Source: Nitrogeniibacter aestuarii (lineage in GTDB: Bacteria; Pseudomonadota; Gammaproteobacteria; Burkholderiales; Rhodocyclaceae). Taken from it: a stretch of DNA of 64,000 bases. Shown one piece after another: positions 59,856-64,000 of the stretch (its first letter is position 1; each line of letters opens with the position of its first letter). Position numbers and translations under genes: made by a program. The stretch is taken from NCBI RefSeq assembly GCF_017309585.1, contig NZ_CP071321.1, forward strand, positions 2,790,001 through 2,854,000. The letters are read 5' to 3'. The notes under the pieces were generated by a model that searched no databases, had not been told where the DNA came from, and saw nothing but the letters and a program-made list of their open reading frames with translations.

Positions 59856-60847
59856 ATGTCCAATAATCTTCCACCATCATTTCCTGGGCCGCGTTTGCTG
59901 GATGTTGTTCGGGAGCGTCTTCGCGTGAAGCACTACAGCATCCGCACGGAGAAGACATATGTCACCTGGATCAAACGATACATCCATTTTCATGGCAAGC
60001 GCCACCCGAAGGAGATGGGCAAGGCGCAGATTGAAGCATTCCTGACGGCGTGGCGGTCAAGCGGAACGTATCGGCAGCGACGCAGAATCAGGCGCTTTCA
60101 GCCTTGCTGTTCCTCTATCGCGAGGTACTTGAGATGCCCCTGCCCTGGCTGGACGATGTCGTTCGGGCCAAACGGCCGGCCCGTTTGCCGGTTGTCCTTA
60201 CCAGAAAGGAGGTTGCGCAGATTCGCAGCCAGATAGAAGACCCCAGGCTCAAGCTCATTTACGATTTGCTGTATGGCTCCGGGCTACGACTCATGGAAGC
60301 TGTTCGACTCAGAATCAAGGATATCGAGCTTGAACGCGGCGCGATCCTTGTACGGGACGGTAAAGGCGGCAAGGATCGCATCACCATGCTGCCGGATTGT
60401 CTGGTCGACGCCATCTCAACACAGATCAGGCAGGCGACGGCACTTCACGATCTCGATCTCAGCAATGGCTACGGACGTGTCTGGCTGCCGCATGTCCTTT
60501 CAGTCAAGTATCCGAACGCGGCCACGTCTTTAGCCTGGCAATATGTTTTTCCCGCGGCCCGCATGTCGATTGACCCACGCAGCGGCAATACCGGGCGACA
60601 CCATCTGGATGAAAAACAGGTGCAACGCACGGTCAAACGTGCCGTGAAAGCTGCAGGGATCAACAAACCAGCAACGCCCCACACCTTGCGCCATTCGTTT
60701 GCCACCCATCTGCTGGATTCGGGCTACGACATCCGCACCTTGCAGGAACTGCTGGGTCATTCAGACGTAAAAACCACCATGATTTACACGCATGTATTGA
60801 ACAAGGGTGGCCGCGGGGTGAAAAGTCCCCTCGATACGCTGGATTGA
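59856..60847 (+). pseudogene. intI: Integron integrase IntI, single frameshift
   Basis: Tyrosine recombinase of about 330 aa. The first frame gives LLDVVRERLRVKHYSIRTEKTYVTWIKRYIHFH and stops matching near 60047 at IEAFLTAW; the second frame resumes VKRNVSAATQNQALSALLFLYREVL and reads to the end. Between ctgacg and gcggtcaag there are 5 bases where 6 are needed, so one base is missing. Catalytic residues are present: Arg in GSGLRLMEAVRL, HTLRHSFATH, LGHSDV and the Tyr in MIYTHV. The IntI-specific extra domain is seen (AWQYVFPAARMSIDPRSG, start near 220). ATG at 59856 or 59847. Confidence 0.92.
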
Positions 60848-60871
60848 CGCCCCCGAGCGCAAACGGGGCGT
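60847..60871. terminator. Hairpin between intI and the GST gene
   Basis: acgcccc/ggggcgt with an 11-base loop, placed between two converging genes. No T-run, so terminator function is uncertain. Confidence 0.45.
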
Positions 60872-61473
60872 CAGCGCTTGGCGAAAACGGCCACAAACAA
60901 CGGGGTCGCAACCCAGCGCTCGAGCCAGCCACGCACCGCGGGCAACGGAGCACTCGCGAACCACGCTCGATCAACCCCCGCAAACTGCCGCACAAACGGC
61001 ATGAGCGCAGCATCGGCGATGGACACCCCCTCACCCGTCAGGTTGGCGTGCCGCGCGAGGCGCGCGTCGAGATCCGCCAGATGCATCTCCACAGCCGCAT
61101 CACGCCATTGCGCTTGCGTACGCGCCGGGTGGCGCTCGGGGTATTTGTAGGCGTCGAGCAGCGGTTTGAAGTCGAGGTCATTACGGCGGATGAGCGCGTC
61201 GATTTCGTCCGCCGGCGCGGCGGTGAGCCAGCCGTCCGAGTCGTTCTGCCCGAGCGCCCAGCGCATGATGTCCAGGCTTTCGTCGATGACCGTACCGTCC
61301 GGCAATTGCAGCACAGGCACGGTGCCCTTGGGGGAGATGGCGAGCATCTCGGGCGGTTTGTCGCGCAGGACGACTTCACGCAGGTCCACCTCGAGGCCCG
61401 CCTGCCAGATGGCGAGACGGGCGCGAATGGCGTAGGGGCAGCGGCGGAAGGAGTACAGGACAGGGAGGGTCAC
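60871..61473 (-). CDS. Glutathione S-transferase family protein
   Basis: 200 aa from the GTG at 61473 (a GTG at 61494 overlapping the permease stop is also possible). N-terminal thioredoxin fold starts LYSFRRCPYAIRARLAI with a CPYA active-site-like motif, then KGTVPVLQLPDGTVIDESLDIM with the cis-Pro and the Glu-Ser glutathione site. Helical C-terminal domain. The CPYA cysteine suggests an omega/grx-type enzyme. It follows the ABC transporter genes and may be cotranscribed. Confidence 0.86.
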   Translation of the reverse strand: MTLPVLYSFRRCPYAIRARLAIWQAGLEVDLREVVLRDKPPEMLAISPKGTVPVLQLPDGTVIDESLDIMRWALGQNDSDGWLTAAPADEIDALIRRNDLDFKPLLDAYKYPERHPARTQAQWRDAAVEMHLADLDARLARHANLTGEGVSIADAALMPFVRQFAGVDRAWFASAPLPAVRGWLERWVATPLFVAVFAKR

Positions 61474-61490
61474 CGCGTTCCCACGCGCTG

Positions 61491-62252
61491 TCACGGCTTG
61501 AGCCGGTAGCCGGTCTTGAAGATCCAGGCGACCACGGCGATACACACGGCCAGGAAGAAGATGGTCATGCCCAGGCTGAGCGCGGGGCTGACATCCGCCA
61601 CGCCATGAAAGCTCCAGCGGAAGCCGCTGACCAGATACACCACCGGGTTGAGCAGGGTCACCTTCTGCCAGAACGGCGGCAGCATGTTGATGCTGTAGAA
61701 GGTGCCGCCCAGGAAGGTGAGCGGCGTGATGATCAGCAACGGCACAAGCTGGAGCTTTTCAAAGCCATCGGCCCAGATGCCGATGATGAAGCCGAGCAGG
61801 CTGAAGGTGATGGCGGTGAGGATGAGGAAGCTCACCATCCACACCGGGTGGTCAATGGTGAAGTCCACAAAGGCGGTGGCGGTCACCAATATGATGAGGC
61901 CGAGAATGATCGACTTGGTGGCCGCCGCGCCCACATAGGCAATGACGATTTCCAGATACGACACCGGTGCCGACAGCACCTCGTAGATGGTGCCGGTGAA
62001 GCGCGGAAAGTAGATGCCGAACGAGGCGTTGGACAGACTCTGCGTGAGCAGGGACAGCATGATCAGGCCGGGCACGATGAAGCTGCCGTAGCTGACCCCG
62101 TCCACTTCAGGAATGCGCGAGCCGATGGCGGCGCCGAAAACCACGAAGTACAACGAGGTGGAGATGACCGGCGAGATGATGCTCTGGGTCAGCGTGCGCC
62201 AGGCCCGGTGCATTTCGAACATATAGATGGCGCGAATGGCGAGCAGGTTCAT
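61491..62252 (-). CDS. ABC-2 type transporter permease
   Basis: 253 aa. Six helices and the ABC-2 signature in LLIITPLTFLGGTFYSINMLPPFWQKV (start near 172) with NPVVYLVSGFRWSFHG. Short permease of the NodJ/YadH type. The ATG overlaps the ATPase stop (ATGA). Substrate unknown; many homologues act in envelope lipid or glycan export or drug efflux. Confidence 0.92.
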   Translation of the reverse strand: MNLLAIRAIYMFEMHRAWRTLTQSIISPVISTSLYFVVFGAAIGSRIPEVDGVSYGSFIVPGLIMLSLLTQSLSNASFGIYFPRFTGTIYEVLSAPVSYLEIVIAYVGAAATKSIILGLIILVTATAFVDFTIDHPVWMVSFLILTAITFSLLGFIIGIWADGFEKLQLVPLLIITPLTFLGGTFYSINMLPPFWQKVTLLNPVVYLVSGFRWSFHGVADVSPALSLGMTIFFLAVCIAVVAWIFKTGYRLKP

Positions 62253-63178
62253 TGGGCGCCCTCCTTGAGCAGGGAGACGAAGATGTCTTCCAGCGAGCTT
62301 TGTTCGGTGTGGATGTCCTTGAAGTCGATGCCGGCGGCGGCGAGCGCGCCCAGCAGTGCCGCGATGTTCGGTGGCTCGCCTTCGCGCCCGTAGGTGTAGA
62401 TCAGCGCACTGCCATCGTCCGACAGATTCAGCGGCCAGCGATGGAGGCTGTCGGGGATCTGTTCGATCGGCGTGGGCAGTTGCACGGTGAGTTGCTTCTG
62501 GCCGAGCTTGCACATGAGGGCCGCCTTGTCTTCGACCAGGATGATCTCGCCCCGGTTGATCACGCCGATGCGGTCGGCCATCTCTTCGGCTTCCTCGATG
62601 TAGTGGGTGGTGAGGATGACGGTGACCCCATCTTGCTGCAGCGTGCGCACCAGATCCCACATGTCTCGCCGCAGTTCCACGTCAACGCCGGCGGTGGGTT
62701 CGTCGAGAAAGAGCACGCGCGGCTCGTGGCTGAGGGCCTTGGCGATGAGCAGGCGACGCTTCATGCCGCCCGAGAGCGTCATGATCTTGTTGTTGCGCTT
62801 GTCCCATAAAGAGAGGGACTTGAGCACCTGCTCGATGTAGGCCCGATTGGCGGGTTTGCCGAACAGGCCACGCGTGAAGCTCACCGCGTTGAACACCGTC
62901 TCGAAGGCGTCGGTGGTGAGCTCCTGCGGTACCAGACCGATCATGCCGCGGGCAGCGCGGTAGTCCTTGACGATGTCGTGGCCATCGATCGTGACGGTGC
63001 CGGTCGAAGGATTGACCAGACCGCAGATGATGCTGATGAGCGTGGTTTTGCCCGCGCCATTGGGGCCGAGCAAGGCGAAGATTTCGCCTGCCTGAATCTG
63101 CAGGTCAACCTGCTTGAGTGCCTGGAACCCGCCTTCATAGGTTTTGGTCAGGCCTGAGATGTTGATCATGGTTGTCAT
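62249..63178 (-). CDS. ABC-2 type transporter ATP-binding protein
   Basis: 309 aa. Walker A LLGPNGAGKTTL, Q-loop VPQELTT, signature TLSGGMKRRLL, Walker B VLFLDEPTAGVD and H-loop TTHYIEEAEEM. YadG/CcmA-like with a C-terminal extension that would interact with the permease. I use the ATG at 63178; an in-frame ATG 3 codons later is equally possible. The frame stays open far upstream through noncoding sequence. Confidence 0.93.
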   Translation of the reverse strand: MTTMINISGLTKTYEGGFQALKQVDLQIQAGEIFALLGPNGAGKTTLISIICGLVNPSTGTVTIDGHDIVKDYRAARGMIGLVPQELTTDAFETVFNAVSFTRGLFGKPANRAYIEQVLKSLSLWDKRNNKIMTLSGGMKRRLLIAKALSHEPRVLFLDEPTAGVDVELRRDMWDLVRTLQQDGVTVILTTHYIEEAEEMADRIGVINRGEIILVEDKAALMCKLGQKQLTVQLPTPIEQIPDSLHRWPLNLSDDGSALIYTYGREGEPPNIAALLGALAAAGIDFKDIHTEQSSLEDIFVSLLKEGAQ

Positions 63179-63243
63179 GGGCTGAAACAATATCAGAGAC
63201 CCATGCCACCCCGGTTTAAGTTCCCGGTCATCGGGTCCGCCCC

Positions 63244-63273
63244 AAAAGAAAAAACGCGGGACATGCCCGCGTT
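63244..63273 (-). terminator. Intrinsic terminator on the minus strand
   Basis: aacgcggg, 5-base loop, cccgcgtt: an 8-bp stem followed on the minus strand by TTTTCTTTT. No protein gene lies upstream of it on that strand, only the structured region to 63480; the ABC ATPase starts 66 bases downstream. Confidence 0.88.
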
Positions 63274-63480
63274 CTGCAAGAAGACGCCTGGAGGGTGCGT
63301 CTCTGACCAGCCCCGTGCCCTGGATCGCCTCCGTTATCCGAAGGTCGCCCACTGACACATGGGGTTCCAGCTTTTTGCTGTTCTGCTTCTCTCTTTGGTA
63401 TGGATTTTTCGCTGACCGGCGATCACTCACCGGGCAGGCACAGCTTACGAAACACTTTGCAAACTGCCGCGGCAGTATCT
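63244..63480 (-). ncRNA. Candidate structured RNA or leader upstream of the ABC transporter
   Basis: Read on the minus strand, three nested or successive helices precede the terminator: catgggg/ccccgtg (63358-63364 with 63311-63317) enclosing the hairpin ccttcg-gataa-cggagg (63344-63328), then agacgc/gcgtct (63302-63282). Such order, ending in a terminator just before a gene, fits either a free small RNA or an attenuating riboswitch. I compared it with 6S RNA, but 5' and 3' ends do not pair as 6S requires. No class assigned; 5' end unknown. Confidence 0.35.
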
Positions 63481-63598
63481 CACACAAACGTTCATTCGAA
63501 ATTTCAATTTAGCCGAACGAGTGCCTGAGGCGTACCAAGGCCGGGGCCTTTGCCGTAAAGTAGCCTCAAAACACAAAAAACCCTTTGGAGGCAGACAC

Positions 63599-64000
63599 AT
63601 GAAAGCAGTGGTCACCGGTCACAGCAAAGGGCTCGGCGCCGCCATTGCCAGCGCGCTGCTCGAGCGCGGCATACCGGTCATGGGCATTTCACGCAGGGCC
63701 AACAGCGACCTGGCCCAGCGCCATGGTGAGCAACTGACCGAGGTGGAACTCGATCTGGCCCATGGCGCTTCGGTGGCCCACTGGCTCACTTGCGGCGATC
63801 TGTCGCGCTGGCTGGCCGACGCCGATACCGCCCTGCTCATCAACAATGCCGGCGTGGTCACCCCCGTGGCGCCGCCGGGCAAACAAGGTGCTGCAGCGGT
63901 TGCGCTTGCGGTCAGCATCAACGTGGCGGCACCGCTGATCATGGCCGATGCGTTTGTGTCGGCCACCCAACACATGCCCGACCGCCGCATCGTTCATATT
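63599..64000 (+). CDS. Short-chain dehydrogenase/reductase (3' end beyond window)
   Basis: The first 134 residues are visible. The NAD(P)-binding motif is VVTGHSKGLGAAIA (TGxxxGxG), and LLINNAGVVTPVA is the NNAG motif; the catalytic Ser-Tyr-Lys lies outside. ATG after TTTGGAGGCAGACAC. Substrate unknown. Confidence 0.9.
   Translation, partial: MKAVVTGHSKGLGAAIASALLERGIPVMGISRRANSDLAQRHGEQLTEVELDLAHGASVAHWLTCGDLSRWLADADTALLINNAGVVTPVAPPGKQGAAAVALAVSINVAAPLIMADAFVSATQHMPDRRIVHI

Larger units (their letters stand above)
50904..60847. mobile_element. Chromosomal integron: frameshifted intI, attI and a 14-cassette array
   Basis: From right to left: intI on the plus strand (59856-60847), attI (about 59737-59818), then 14 genes all on the minus strand, each separated from the next by an attC. 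In each attC seen on the plus strand a RYYYAAC core is followed 50-110 bases later by GTTRRRY, with imperfect palindromic sequence between. The GTTRRRY at the 3' end of a cassette generally complements the RYYYAAC at its 5' boundary, as expected for circularising cassettes (for example GTTATGC/GCATAAC of the 56869 cassette). Several cassettes are visibly more AT-rich than the host. One attC is split by an IS110-family element. Confidence 0.93.
63179..63598. other. 420-base gap with RNA-like structure
   Basis: Contains no protein gene I trust; the short plus-strand frame at 63315 is Ser/Arg-rich and unsupported. The left half holds a minus-strand structured RNA candidate and terminator. The last 20 bases carry the ribosome site (GGAGG) of the dehydrogenase gene. 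Confidence 0.6.

Noticed and set aside
63244..63480. 6S RNA
   Set aside because: Some short similarity, but the 5' and 3' ends do not pair into the closing stem that 6S needs.
1..64000. CRISPR arrays
   Set aside because: No evenly spaced direct repeats; the only dispersed repeats are attC sites.

Overview
The window is GC-rich bacterial chromosome with short intergenic gaps and many ATGA/TGATG-coupled genes. FlhDC together with MotAB, CheZ, two CheA, two CheV and large families of soluble MCPs, plus mutL-miaA, opgD and a CPA1 antiporter, points to a motile betaproteobacterium. Rhodocyclales (Azoarcus/Thauera-like) is my best guess, but this is inference from gene content only.

Positions 1-24 kb hold a flagellar and chemotaxis block, all on the minus strand. 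Transcription runs flhD-flhC, then motA-motB, then an MCP-like protein, cheY, cheA, cheW, a PAS-PAS MCP, cheR, cheD, cheB and a STAS protein. After a strong bidirectional terminator come an MCP with a C-terminal sensor module, two cheV, cheY, cheZ and a second cheA that runs off the left edge. Upstream of flhD sit two second-messenger proteins, REC-GGDEF-EAL and HDOD-REC-GGDEF. Several of these proteins carry short repeated or shared linear motifs that domain annotation does not explain: LQxLFD repeats in CheZ, GFGFF repeats in CheA, and a common SGDIELF tail on CheD and an MCP.

Positions 24-50 kb are ordinary core genome: Nudix, HNH, antiporter, rluE, a desaturase, a tightly coupled dedA-lipoprotein-purN-DUF3108-rsmB-PLD operon, mutL, a GumN-like gene, miaA, a double solute-binding-protein fusion, another MCP, an EF-hand protein, a TauE permease, opgD, an inosine glycosylase, an alkaline phosphatase with a His-rich partner, and tRNA-Ala(CGC).

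Positions 50.9-60.85 kb are a chromosomal integron, the most interesting part of the window. An integron integrase gene on the plus strand, frameshifted, has a perfect LexA box just upstream of its start. To its left are attI and 14 consecutive gene cassettes, all on the minus strand, separated by recognisable attC sites with paired RYYYAAC/GTTRRRY cores. Most cassettes encode small proteins of unknown function. Recognisable ones are a DUF2806-like protein, a SMI1/KNR4 protein, a secreted GyrI/Cass2-like protein and a GNAT acetyltransferase. One attC is split by an IS110/IS1111-family element with a frameshifted transposase, flanked by an 11-bp direct repeat that includes the attC core. This matches the behaviour of IS1111-attC elements.

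Positions 60.9-64 kb return to core genes: a GST-like protein and an ABC-2 exporter pair, then a 420-base gap with a structured minus-strand RNA candidate ending in an intrinsic terminator, and the start of a short-chain dehydrogenase.
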